From: Actinoplanes flavus
Lineage (GTDB): Bacteria; Actinomycetota; Actinomycetes; Mycobacteriales; Micromonosporaceae
Length of the DNA stretch: 64,000 nt
Assembly: GCF_017592555.1 (NCBI RefSeq)
Contig: NZ_JAGFNS010000025.1
Location: 62,001 to 126,000, forward strand
Direction of reading: 5' to 3'
This document shows, piece after piece, positions 53,233 through 61,757 of this stretch. A program made the translations under genes and the position numbers. A model generated the notes under the pieces. That model was not told the DNA's origin and did not search any database. It was given only the letters and a program-made list of their open reading frames with translations. Numbering within the stretch: position 1 is the first letter of the stretch; every line of letters begins with the position of its first letter.

Positions 53233-53676
53233 ATGTACGAAGAGATCGACATCTCGATAGAACAGGCCTCCGACGCGAAGGTTCTGATCATCTCGGTGGC
53301 CGCACGGCTCGCCGGGATGCATCCGCAGACCCTCCGGCAGTACGACCGGCTCGGCCTGGTTCAGCCCGGCCGGGCCGGCGGTGGTGGACGGCGGTACAGC
53401 GAACGCGACGTCGCACTGCTGCGTGAGGTGCAGAAACTCAGCCAGGAAGAGGGCGTCAACCTGGCCGGCATCAAGCGCATCATCGGTCTGGAGCATCTGG
53501 TCGGCGACCTCCAGCAGCGGGTGGCCGAGCTCGAGCAGCAGCTGGAGGCGGCGTACGCCCGGATGGCTCAGATGGAGGCGATGAGCAGCCCGTACTCGGG
53601 CCGCGATCTGGTGCGCCAGGAGACCCACTCGACAGCCCTGGTGGTGTGGCGCCCGCGCCGTTCCGCTGACAAATGA
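53233..53676 (+). CDS. hspR: HspR, MerR-family heat-shock repressor
   Basis: The 147-residue protein has an N-terminal MerR helix-turn-helix with SVAARLAGMHPQTLRQYDRL and GRRYSERDVALLREV, then a coiled-coil dimer helix. It binds HAIR sites, with DnaK as co-repressor in streptomycetes. ATG 53233 has a GGGAGGT site; the frame-in GTG at 53227 is less likely. Three HAIR-like sites in this window (49367, 49420, 57359) mark its local targets. Confidence 0.95.
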   Translation: MYEEIDISIEQASDAKVLIISVAARLAGMHPQTLRQYDRLGLVQPGRAGGGGRRYSERDVALLREVQKLSQEEGVNLAGIKRIIGLEHLVGDLQQRVAELEQQLEAAYARMAQMEAMSSPYSGRDLVRQETHSTALVVWRPRRSADK

Positions 53677-53677
53677 C

Positions 53678-53705
53678 AGCGGCGGCCCGAATCCGGGCCG
53701 CCGCT
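53678..53705. terminator. Hairpin after hspR
   Basis: A perfect 12-bp stem AGCGGCGGCCCG / CGGGCCGCCGCT with an AATC loop starts two bases after the hspR stop. It has no T tract but lies between convergent genes. Confidence 0.75.
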
Positions 53706-53740
53706 ACAGCGTGTAGTGACCGCGTGACTACCTGGCGTGG

Positions 53741-54187
53741 TCAGCGGCGATTGAACAGGCCCAGTCGGCGCGGGTAGCGCACCAGGCCACCTTCCATCCA
53801 GTCGTGGTGGTCGAAGAGCTCGGGCCGGGTCATCAGAACCCGGCAGTTGTGCGCCCAGATCTGCATCGGCTCGTCGCCGACCTCCTCCGCGCGCTCGATG
53901 AACTTCTTGAGCCGGCGCTTGCGCTGCCCGCTCGCGTTCTGCCGCGCACCGTCCGCGGCGTAGATGTACATGCAATGCTGCGCGAACCGCCGGGCCGGGC
54001 ACTGCCGGTCCATGGCGAGCTCGAACAGCGTCGGGCCGAGCACGTCGCCGGAGATCAGGAGATCCCAGTCCTTCGGCATGCTGCTCAGCGGGACCGACTC
54101 AGGGTTGTATGCCCAGGTCTGCAGCTCGTCGGGTCGGGGGTCGACCGGATTGCCGAAACCGAGGAATGTAGCTTCACGCACGCTCAC
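53741..54187 (-). CDS. Conserved hypothetical protein (148 aa)
   Basis: This soluble protein has a Trp-rich pattern (DELQTWAYNPES, DWDLLISGDVLGP, IWAHNC) and a basic middle (RQNASGQRKRRLKKFIERAEE). A second in-frame GTG at 54181 is an equally possible start. I know relatives only as hypothetical actinobacterial proteins. It converges on hspR. Confidence 0.65.
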   Translation of the reverse strand: MSVREATFLGFGNPVDPRPDELQTWAYNPESVPLSSMPKDWDLLISGDVLGPTLFELAMDRQCPARRFAQHCMYIYAADGARQNASGQRKRRLKKFIERAEEVGDEPMQIWAHNCRVLMTRPELFDHHDWMEGGLVRYPRRLGLFNRR

Positions 54188-54371
54188 GCCGCCGCCTCAC
54201 TCAACCGTTCGCAACGCGGTCGACATCACTGGCCGACCATAGTGGCGAACGTCCCAATACTCAGAGTCGTCGCCGCGCAACGTTAGCGTGTGGAGTCCCG
54301 CTAGGGAAGTGTCAAGGGCTCACATTCAGATACTGGGCGGTAACTTTGGGCTTTTTCCATGGAGATGCAGG

Positions 54372-55583
54372 TCACTCCGGGGATGGCGTCGGTTTCTGAG
54401 CGGCCCGTTGAGCCGCCATCCGCCTGCGCACCCACTCCTTGAACCAGCCGTAATCGGGCAGACGTGCCAACAACGGCCCGGACACCACTGTGATCAGTAC
54501 ATAAGCCGTGGCGAGCGGGGCGAGCCGGGGATCGACGCCGTACGCGACCGCGAGGCCGGCGATCACCACCGAGAACTCGCCACGGGGCATCAGCGCCAGC
54601 CCGGCCCGGATCCGGCCCGGCAGTGCGATGCCCACCCGCCCGGCCGCCAGATATCCGGTCAGCACCTTGGTCAGCATCGTCAGCACGGCCAGCGCGAACG
54701 CCGGAAGCAGCACCGGTGGCATGTCGGCCGGGTTCGTGGAGAGCCCGAAGAAGACGAAGAACACCGCGGCGAACAGGTCGCGCAGCGGGGACAGGATCTG
54801 GGTGGCGTGGTGCGCCACCGGCCCGGAGATGGCGATGCCGACCAGGAACGCGCCGACCGCCTCGGAGACCTTCAGCTCGCCGGCCACCCCGGCGATGAAG
54901 AGCGTCAGGCCGAGGACGCTGAGCAGCAGGGCCTCCGGGTCCTTCACCGACATGAACCGGCTGATCTCACCGCCGTACCGGATCGCCACGACCAGGACGG
55001 CGATCACCGTGACCACCGCGACCCCGAGCGTGCTCAGGCCGTTGGCCAGGCTCAGACCGGCCAGCACGGCGGTCACCACCGGCAGGTAGAAGGCCATCGC
55101 CAGGTCCTCGATGACCAGCACCGACAGGATCGTCGGGGTCTCCCGGTTACCGACCCGGCCGAGATCGCTCAGCACCTTCGCGATCACCCCGGACGAGGAC
55201 ACCCAGGTGATGCCGGCCAGTACCAGCGCCGCCTCCCAGCCCCAGCCGAGCAGCAGCGCGAACGCCGCTCCGGGCAGGGCGTTCAGCAGCATGTCGATGA
55301 GCCCGGCCGGCGCCGCCGTACGCAGGTTGCCCACCAGTTCGTCGGCCGAGTACTCCAGGCCGAGCATGACCAGGAGCAGGATCACCCCGATCTGGGCGCC
55401 GATCGCGATGAACTCCTCGCTCGCCGAGAGCGGCACCAGCCCGCCCTGGCCGAACGCCAGGCCGGCCAGCAGATAGAGCGGAATCGGGGACATGCCGACC
55501 CGGCGACCGAGCCGACCGAGCATGCCGAGGCCGAACAGGACCGCGCCGATCTCGATGAGCAGGATCGTCGTGTGGTGCTGCAC
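54372..55583 (-). CDS. CPA2 cation:proton antiporter, KhtU-like
   Basis: This 403-residue protein has about twelve membrane helices and CPA2 signatures: LLAGLAFGQGGL, the LGLEYSADEL segment, SSSGVIAKVLSDLG, and VIEDLAMAFYLPV. It should exchange K+ or another monovalent cation for protons. The next gene upstream encodes a TrkA-C-type regulator, so the pair matches KhtU-KhtT of Bacillus; the two genes are separated by five bases. Confidence 0.9.
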   Translation of the reverse strand: MQHHTTILLIEIGAVLFGLGMLGRLGRRVGMSPIPLYLLAGLAFGQGGLVPLSASEEFIAIGAQIGVILLLVMLGLEYSADELVGNLRTAAPAGLIDMLLNALPGAAFALLLGWGWEAALVLAGITWVSSSGVIAKVLSDLGRVGNRETPTILSVLVIEDLAMAFYLPVVTAVLAGLSLANGLSTLGVAVVTVIAVLVVAIRYGGEISRFMSVKDPEALLLSVLGLTLFIAGVAGELKVSEAVGAFLVGIAISGPVAHHATQILSPLRDLFAAVFFVFFGLSTNPADMPPVLLPAFALAVLTMLTKVLTGYLAAGRVGIALPGRIRAGLALMPRGEFSVVIAGLAVAYGVDPRLAPLATAYVLITVVSGPLLARLPDYGWFKEWVRRRMAAQRAAQKPTPSPE

Positions 55584-55588
55584 TGCGG

Positions 55589-56086
55589 TCAGCCGCCGTC
55601 GTCGCCGGCCAGGATGGCGGTGACGCCGTCCAAACCGTGCCGTGTCCCGACCGCGACCACCACGTCGCTCGCCTCGAACCGGAACGCCGGGCCGGGCGAG
55701 GCGATCACCTCGCGATCGCGCAGCACGGCCACGATCGAAGCGCTGGTCCGGCTACGGGCGCGGGTGTCGCCCAGTTTCCGCCCGACGAACGGGGAACCGG
55801 CCGGGAGCGCGATCTGCTCGGTGAGCAGACCGGCCGCCTGCTGACGCAGGCCGGCCAGCTGACCCAGCATCAGCGAGGCGCCCAGCACGTCGGCGAGGGC
55901 TTCGGCCTCGTCGTCGGTGAGCGGTATCGACGCCAGGCTGGAGTCGGGATCGTCCACGTCGTACAGAACCAGGTCGCGGCGACCGCTGCGGTGGGAGACC
56001 ACCCCGACCGTCCGCCCCGACGAGGTCACCAGGTCATGGCGGACGCCGATTCCCGGCAGCGGAGTCTGTTCCACCCGTACGCGCAC
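55589..56086 (-). CDS. KhtT-like TrkA-C regulatory subunit
   Basis: This 165-residue cytoplasmic protein has an N-terminal regulatory domain (MRVRVEQTPLPGIGVRHDL, R-T-V-G-V-V) and a TrkA-C/RCK_C domain (about 85-160; A-G-S-P-F-V-G-R-K-L-G-D and FRFEASDVVVAVGT). TrkA-C domains bind nucleotides such as c-di-AMP and gate the partner antiporter. The ligand here is not readable. Confidence 0.88.
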   Translation of the reverse strand: MRVRVEQTPLPGIGVRHDLVTSSGRTVGVVSHRSGRRDLVLYDVDDPDSSLASIPLTDDEAEALADVLGASLMLGQLAGLRQQAAGLLTEQIALPAGSPFVGRKLGDTRARSRTSASIVAVLRDREVIASPGPAFRFEASDVVVAVGTRHGLDGVTAILAGDDGG

Positions 56087-56096
56087 GATCTCTACG

Positions 56097-57329
56097 TTAG
56101 CCCTCAGCCGGGTGGGGCGCGTCGATGACGGGACGAATCGACGGCTCGGCCGGTCGCCGGCGTGACCGCGCCAGGAACAGCAGGACGAGGCCGGTCGCGC
56201 TGAGTCCGAGATTGATCCCGAAGGCCAGGCGGAAACCGTACTGCTGGGACAGACCGAAGAGCGGCGCCGCCAGGACCTGCCCGATCGGGAAGCTGTTGGT
56301 GAACAGCGTGGTGGCCCGTCCCGGTTGCTCCGGCATCAGGTCCTGTACATAGGTGATGCCGAGGCCGGACGTCGCGGCGATGAAGAGCGCGTTCAGGATC
56401 TGGGCCGCGACCAGCGTCCCGACCGACGACGAGGTGACCACGACGAACTGGTACGCGACCGCGCACACGGTCCCGGCGAGGATGATCCGGCGCAGCGGGA
56501 CGCGGGTGGACAGGACCCCGAAGCCCAGCATGAGCGGGATCTCCAGGGCGGCGCACAGGCCGAAGAGCAGGCCGGCGTCACGGACCGAGCCGCTCAGTTC
56601 GGTGCTCAGGAACAGCGGCATGACCTGACCGCCCAGCACCATGGTGGTCTGGAGCAGGGTGAATCCGCACAGGATCGGCCACAGGACCCGGGGCGCCCGG
56701 GCGGGTGGCTCGGCCGTCCGCTCCCGCGGTGCGGACGGCGCCGCCACCTCGGGCAGGAAGCGGACCGCGACCAGGGCGGCGAGCAGATAGAGCAGGGCGG
56801 CCGCGCCGTAGACGTGGCGGAAGTCCCCGGTGTCGAGCAGCAGGGCGGCCAGGGACGGGCCGCCCACCCAGGCGATCGAGAAGACGGTACGCAGTGTGCT
56901 GATCCCGAGCGCGGTCCGGTTCGGATCATCTCGTTGCAGCACTTGACGGGCGTACGCGAAGGATTGTGGATAGAGCGCCCCGGACGCGGCCGTGACCGTC
57001 GCGGTGACCGCGAGCAGAATCCAGTAGTCCCGGATGACGGCGGTCAGCCCGCTGGCGGCGAAGCCGGCCAGCGCGGCCGCGATGAGCAGCGCGCGGCGGA
57101 TCGGGAAGCGGTCCGAGACGCGCCCGATGGCCGACGACACCGCCACCCCGGACAGCGAGGCGACGATCAGGAACCCGGCGGTCCGGACCGGTCCGGCGCG
57201 CACCTCGGTGCTGAGGAAGAGGCCGAGGAAGGGCCCGACCACCGCGGTCGCGATGCCCGAGGTCAGGAAGACCATGGCGAGCGGGAGAAGACGACGGGAC
57301 AACTGGAAGGAAACCTTCACGTCCCGCAC
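56097..57329 (-). CDS. MFS exporter, SetB-like sugar efflux family
   Basis: This 410-residue protein has twelve membrane helices in two halves, the MFS loop GRVSDRFPIRRALL and the A-motif repeat STRVPLRRIILAG in the second half. The substrate is not known; the family exports sugars or drugs. GTG 57329 or 57320 may start it. It diverges from clpB across 72 bp that include the clpB HAIR site. Confidence 0.88.
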   Translation of the reverse strand: MRDVKVSFQLSRRLLPLAMVFLTSGIATAVVGPFLGLFLSTEVRAGPVRTAGFLIVASLSGVAVSSAIGRVSDRFPIRRALLIAAALAGFAASGLTAVIRDYWILLAVTATVTAASGALYPQSFAYARQVLQRDDPNRTALGISTLRTVFSIAWVGGPSLAALLLDTGDFRHVYGAAALLYLLAALVAVRFLPEVAAPSAPRERTAEPPARAPRVLWPILCGFTLLQTTMVLGGQVMPLFLSTELSGSVRDAGLLFGLCAALEIPLMLGFGVLSTRVPLRRIILAGTVCAVAYQFVVVTSSSVGTLVAAQILNALFIAATSGLGITYVQDLMPEQPGRATTLFTNSFPIGQVLAAPLFGLSQQYGFRLAFGINLGLSATGLVLLFLARSRRRPAEPSIRPVIDAPHPAEG

Positions 57330-57358
57330 GTTACGGCTCTTCGACCGGGCGCGCTAAA

Positions 57359-57379
57359 GTTGAGCGCGCTACGCTCAAG
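57359..57379. promoter_or_regulatory. HAIR-type HspR operator (clpB)
   Basis: GTTGAGC-N7-GCTCAAG (57359-57365 and 57373-57379) matches the HspR repeat in 11 of 14 positions with exact spacing and is fully self-complementary in TTGAGC/GCTCAA. It lies 22 bp upstream of the clpB ATG, which implies repression by HspR. Confidence 0.85.
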
Positions 57380-57401
57380 TTTGTTGGCTGCAGGGGAGCT
57401 C

Positions 57402-59990
57402 ATGAACACCGAACGCTTGACCACCAAGAGTCGCGAAGTGATCACCTCCGCGGTCGCTGACGCCGGTCGCCGCGGGCACGCCACGGTCGAGCCATGGCAC
57501 ATGCTGCAGACGCTGCTCGACACCGGCGGCTCCACCGCGACCGCGCTGTTGCGAGCCGTCGGCGCCAACCCGGCCGACATCCGCCGCGCCGCGGTGCGCG
57601 CGATCGAGCAGCTGCCGTCCGCGCGCGGCGCGAGCACCGTCGAGCCCGGCCTCGCCCGCGAGTTCGTCAACGCCATCGGCTCGGCCGAGCTCATCGCCAA
57701 ACCTCTCGGCGACGAGTATGTGTCGACCGAGCACCTGCTGGCCGGCCTGGCCCGGGTCGGCGGCGCGGTGTCGCAGGTGCTCAAGGCCGCCGGCGCCACC
57801 GAGGAGGCGCTGGTCGCCGCGTTCCCGCAGGTGCGTGGCGGCGATCGGCGGGTCACCACGGCCGATCCGGAGCAGACCTACAAGTCCCTGGAGAAGTACA
57901 GCGTCGATCTCACCGCGCTGGCCCGGGAGGGGAAGATCGACCCGGTGATCGGCCGGGACGCCGAGATCCGCCGGGTCGTCCAGGTGCTGTCCCGCCGGAC
58001 CAAGAACAATCCGGTGCTGATCGGCGAGCCGGGCGTCGGCAAGACCGCGATCGTCGAGGGCCTGGCCCAGCGCATCGTGGCCGGCGACGTGCCGGAGACG
58101 CTGCGTGACAAGAAACTGGTCTCGCTCGACCTCGGCGCCATGGTCGCCGGCGCTCAGTACCGCGGCCAGTTCGAGGAGCGCCTGAAGAGCGTGCTCGAGG
58201 AGATCCGCAGTTCCAACGGGCAGGTCGTCACGTTCCTCGACGAGCTGCACACGGTCGTCGGCGCCGGCAAGGGCGAGGGCTCGATGGACGCCGGCAACAT
58301 GCTCAAGCCGATGCTGGCCCGTGGTGAGCTGCGCATGGTCGGCGCCACCACGCTGGACGAGTACAGGGAACACATCGAGAAGGATCCGGCCCTGGAGCGC
58401 CGGTTCCAGCCGGTCGTCGTCGGTGAGCCCACCGTCGAGGACACCATCGGCATCCTGCGCGGGCTCAAGGGTCGTTACGAGGCGCACCACCGCGTGCAGA
58501 TCACCGACGCCGCCCTGGTCGCGGCGGCCAGCCTCTCCGACCGTTACATCAGCGACCGGTTCCTGCCGGACAAGGCGATCGACCTCATCGACGAGGCCGC
58601 CTCCCGCTTGCGGATGGAGATCGACTCCCGTCCCGTCGAGCTGGACCAGCTCCAGCGACAGGTCGACCGGATGCGGGTGGAGCGGCTCGCCCTGGAGAAG
58701 GAGACCGACCCGGCGTCGAAGGCCCGCTTGGAGCGCCTGATCGCCGACCTGGCCGACCGCGAGGAGGACCTGACCGCCCTCAACGCCCGGTGGGAGCGGG
58801 AGCGCGGCGGGCTGAACCGGGTGGGTGAGCTGAAGAAGCAGCTCGACGAGGCCCGGGCCGCGCAGGAGCGGGCCCAGCGTGACGGCGAGCTGCTCGCCGC
58901 GTCCCGGCTGCTCTACGAGGTGATCCCCGCTCTGGAGAAGGAGATCCAGGCGGCCGCCGACTCCGAGGAGGAGAGCCCCGAACCGCCGATGGTCAAGGAC
59001 GAGGTCGGCGCCGACGACATCGCCGAGGTCGTCTCCTCGTGGACCGGCATCCCGGCCGGCCGGATGATGGAGGGGGAGACCGCCAAGCTGCTGCGCATGG
59101 AGGAGTCGCTCGCCGCCAAGGTGATCGGCCAGCGCGAGGCGATCGCGGCGGTGTCCGGTGCGGTGCGCCGGGCCCGGGCCGGGATCGCCGACCCGGACCG
59201 GCCGACCGGCAGCTTCCTCTTCCTCGGCCCCACCGGTGTCGGCAAGACCGAGCTGGTGAAGGCGCTGGCCGGATTCCTCTTCGACGACGAGCGGGCCATG
59301 GTCCGCATCGACATGAGCGAGTACGGCGAGAAGCACTCGGTGGCCCGCCTGGTCGGCGCCCCGCCCGGCTACGTGGGCTATGAGGAGGGTGGCCAGCTCA
59401 CCGAGGCGGTGCGGCGCCGGCCCTACAGCGTGGTGCTGCTGGACGAGGTGGAGAAGGCCCACCCGGACGTCTTCGACGTGCTGCTCCAGGTGCTCGACGA
59501 CGGCCGGCTCACCGACGGCCAGGGGCGCACGGTCGACTTCCGCAACGCGATCCTGGTGCTGACGTCGAACCTCGGCTCGGCGACCGCCGACTTCACGATG
59601 AGCGACGAGGAACGCCACGACGAGGTGCTGGCCGCGGTCCGGGCGCACTTCAAGCCCGAGTTCCTGAACCGCCTGGACGACATCGTGGTCTTCCACGCCC
59701 TCACCAAGGACGACCTGACCGCGATCGTCGACATCCAGCTGGCCCGGCTGCGGGCCCGGCTGGCCGAGCGGCGTCTCGAGCTCGTGGTCGCCCCCGGTGC
59801 GGTGGAGTGGCTGGGCGAGCACGGGTACGACCCCATCTACGGCGCCCGGCCGCTGCGCCGGCTGGTCCAGTCCTCGATCGGCGATCTGCTGGCCAAGGCG
59901 CTGCTGTCCGGCGAGATCCGGGACGGGGACACCGTGGTGGTCGACCTGAGCGAGAACAAGGACGGTCTGTCGGTCCGGCGCGGCCTCTGA
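57402..59990 (+). CDS. clpB: Disaggregase ClpB
   Basis: This 862-residue AAA+ protein works with DnaK to dissolve protein aggregates. It has an N-terminal double-repeat Clp domain, AAA1 with Walker A GEPGVGKTA (about residue 207), a coiled-coil middle domain (about 410-525) that defines ClpB over ClpC, and AAA2 with Walker A GPTGVGKTE (about 608) and the GYVGYEEGGQLTEAVRRRPY pore region. ATG 57402 with a CAGGGGAG site; a frame open far upstream to 56325 crosses the MFS gene and is not used. Confidence 0.96.
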   Translation: MNTERLTTKSREVITSAVADAGRRGHATVEPWHMLQTLLDTGGSTATALLRAVGANPADIRRAAVRAIEQLPSARGASTVEPGLAREFVNAIGSAELIAKPLGDEYVSTEHLLAGLARVGGAVSQVLKAAGATEEALVAAFPQVRGGDRRVTTADPEQTYKSLEKYSVDLTALAREGKIDPVIGRDAEIRRVVQVLSRRTKNNPVLIGEPGVGKTAIVEGLAQRIVAGDVPETLRDKKLVSLDLGAMVAGAQYRGQFEERLKSVLEEIRSSNGQVVTFLDELHTVVGAGKGEGSMDAGNMLKPMLARGELRMVGATTLDEYREHIEKDPALERRFQPVVVGEPTVEDTIGILRGLKGRYEAHHRVQITDAALVAAASLSDRYISDRFLPDKAIDLIDEAASRLRMEIDSRPVELDQLQRQVDRMRVERLALEKETDPASKARLERLIADLADREEDLTALNARWERERGGLNRVGELKKQLDEARAAQERAQRDGELLAASRLLYEVIPALEKEIQAAADSEEESPEPPMVKDEVGADDIAEVVSSWTGIPAGRMMEGETAKLLRMEESLAAKVIGQREAIAAVSGAVRRARAGIADPDRPTGSFLFLGPTGVGKTELVKALAGFLFDDERAMVRIDMSEYGEKHSVARLVGAPPGYVGYEEGGQLTEAVRRRPYSVVLLDEVEKAHPDVFDVLLQVLDDGRLTDGQGRTVDFRNAILVLTSNLGSATADFTMSDEERHDEVLAAVRAHFKPEFLNRLDDIVVFHALTKDDLTAIVDIQLARLRARLAERRLELVVAPGAVEWLGEHGYDPIYGARPLRRLVQSSIGDLLAKALLSGEIRDGDTVVVDLSENKDGLSVRRGL

Positions 59991-59994
59991 CGGC

Positions 59995-60027
59995 GAAGGG
60001 CCCCGGGGGAATCCCGGGGCCCTTCCT
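59995..60027 (+). terminator. Rho-independent terminator after clpB
   Basis: A 13-bp stem GAAGGGCCCCGGG / CCCGGGGCCCTTC encloses GGAAT and begins five bases after the clpB stop. Confidence 0.9.
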
Positions 60028-60203
60028 CACCTGTCCGCCTCCCGTTGCCGGTAGGCCTGCGTCATCAGGACGTCCGTGATGGCGTGTTCGCCGTCCGCGG
60101 ACCAGATCCGTATGCCGTCTCGGTGTAGTTGATACCGGACGTCGGTGAAGCGTGTCCGGGTGTCGTCATGGTGAACGACGTCGAGGGTGTCGGCGTGGGG
60201 CAT
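60027..60203 (-). CDS. Small hypothetical protein (58 aa)
   Basis: The product has beta-strand-like alternation (LDVVHHDDTRTRFTDVRYQL, IRIWSADGEHAIT) and a short helical tail. ATG 60203 has an AAGGA sequence 12 nt upstream; GTG 60212 is an alternative start. It converges on clpB. Family unknown. Confidence 0.5.
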   Translation of the reverse strand: MPHADTLDVVHHDDTRTRFTDVRYQLHRDGIRIWSADGEHAITDVLMTQAYRQREADR

Positions 60204-60212
60204 GGGACTCAC

Positions 60213-60531
60213 CGGTCCTTAACAGGTCTGGGGCGGCCGCGGTGTGGTCACGCGGCCGGCGTGATCGGAAGGGCGCCGTCAGCCGGTCTGCCTCGGCCCC
60301 GGGGGAGTGTGCGCGGGGCGGGCGACTCGTGCGGGCACGGCGGGTCGCTGGAGCTGCTCGCTTCCAGTCGGCCGCCATGGCATCGAAGTCTAGGTGGCGC
60401 CGTCCAGGCCTGCCGCCCCCCGAACGAGCGACGTTTTATGGTCATTTCGGGCCACCGTGGCTTGTGGGTGCGGCACGGTCGACCTGTCTGGCCTCCGGCG
60501 GATACCGTGAATTGATCTATAGGAGGGCAGT
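60213..60531. other. Intergenic stretch, no gene seen
   Basis: This 319-bp gap separates divergent genes. I see no convincing reading frame or RNA. Its last 30 bp contain an AT-richer ATCTATAGGAGGG stretch that may hold a -10 box and certainly holds the ribosome site of the gene at 60532. Confidence 0.4.
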
Positions 60532-61656
60532 GTGTCCGTACCGACATATCCGGGCTATCACCCGCAACCGGCACGGCCGGCCACGGTGACAGCTTCATCG
60601 ATGCTGCTTTATCTCGTTGTGGCCATGCAGTTGCTGAGCGCCGTTCTGGTGGTCTCCATGATCGGTACGGTCACCGAGGCATACCAGGACGCCATGTCCG
60701 CCGACGACTTCCCCGGTGAGGTCGGCACCTTCATCAGCGTCGTGCTGGTCTTCACGGCGAGCATCTATCTGCTGATCGCGGTCGGCCTCGTCGTCCTGGC
60801 CATCTTCAACAACCGCGGCAAGAACGGAGCGCGTATCACCACCTGGGTGATCGCCGGCCTCGGCCTGTGCTGCAACGCGCTCGGCCTGGGCAGCACGGTG
60901 GCCGGCACCGCGGTCGGCGGGACCGTGCCGTCCACCGAACAGGCCCAGGTCGAGGCGGACGTGGCGGCCGCCATGCCGGGCTGGTACGACGCGATCAGTC
61001 TCGTCACCTCGGTGATCACCGTGCTGGCGCTGCTCGGCGCGATCATCCTGCTCGCGCTGCCGCAGTCCAACGCCTTCTTCCGCCGCCCGGCGCCGTGGAA
61101 CCCGGCGATGCCCTTCGGCCCCTACCCGAGCCTGCCCGGGCAGCCCGGCTTCCCCGTCCAACCCGGATACCCGCACCAGGCGGGATATCCGCCGCAGCCG
61201 CAGCCCGGCTTCTACGCGCATCCCACCTACCCGCCGGCTCAGCCGCCGGCCTTCCCGGTGCAGCCGACCTACCCGGGTGCGCCGACCTATCCGCCGCCAC
61301 CGCCCAGCCATTTCGGTTCGCCCGAGCAGTACGGGCGGCCGGGTGAACCGGCTCCCGGCCTGCCGCCCTACCCGGGCCAGCCGGGCGGCGTGCCGCCCCA
61401 GGGGTTGGAGCCGTCCAGCGATCCGTGGGCGCCCCCGCCCCCACCGTCGTCGGCCCCGCCCGCGTCTTCGCCGCCGTCCTCGTCCCCGCCCGTGTATTCG
61501 CCGCCGTCGTCGGCCCCGCCTGCGTCTTCGTCGCCGTCGTCGGTTCCGCCCGCGCCGGAGCCTGCGCCGGAGCCCACTCCGGAGCCCGCGCCGGAGCCCC
61601 CGGCGGACGGGAAGGCGGCGCCCGGGGACGAGCCGCCCCAGCGGCCCGCCGACTGA
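60532..61656 (+). CDS. Four-helix membrane protein with Pro-rich tail
   Basis: The protein has 374 residues: a short Pro-rich N-terminus, four membrane helices (about 22-45, 60-88, 95-118 and 145-170), and a 190-residue Pro/Tyr/Gly/Ser-rich tail with PTYPP-type repeats. GTG 60532 has an AGGAGGG site. Its layout and helix pattern resemble the next gene, so the two are probably paralogues. Function unknown. Confidence 0.75.
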   Translation: MSVPTYPGYHPQPARPATVTASSMLLYLVVAMQLLSAVLVVSMIGTVTEAYQDAMSADDFPGEVGTFISVVLVFTASIYLLIAVGLVVLAIFNNRGKNGARITTWVIAGLGLCCNALGLGSTVAGTAVGGTVPSTEQAQVEADVAAAMPGWYDAISLVTSVITVLALLGAIILLALPQSNAFFRRPAPWNPAMPFGPYPSLPGQPGFPVQPGYPHQAGYPPQPQPGFYAHPTYPPAQPPAFPVQPTYPGAPTYPPPPPSHFGSPEQYGRPGEPAPGLPPYPGQPGGVPPQGLEPSSDPWAPPPPPSSAPPASSPPSSSPPVYSPPSSAPPASSSPSSVPPAPEPAPEPTPEPAPEPPADGKAAPGDEPPQRPAD

Positions 61657-61664
61657 TCGCTCTC

Positions 61665-61696
61665 GGACCGGTCCATCCATCCGGATGGACCGGTCC
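61665..61696. terminator. Perfect 14-bp hairpin between the two membrane genes
   Basis: GGACCGGTCCATCC and GGATGGACCGGTCC pair perfectly across a four-base ATCC loop, nine bases after the first gene's stop. There is no T tract. Confidence 0.75.
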
Positions 61697-61757
61697 GGCC
61701 ACTTCAGGACCCGCTACGCGATAGGTTCTTGCCAGCCGAACCCTGCGGGAGCCATCG

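Noticed and set aside
56325..57401. 359-codon upstream extension of clpB
   Set aside because: It runs antisense through the MFS gene and across the HAIR promoter. ClpB normally starts at the ATG used here.
57375..59822. Minus-strand frame of 815 codons opposite clpB
   Set aside because: Antisense shadow with Asp/Leu/Val/His-rich composition; clpB has all AAA+ motifs.
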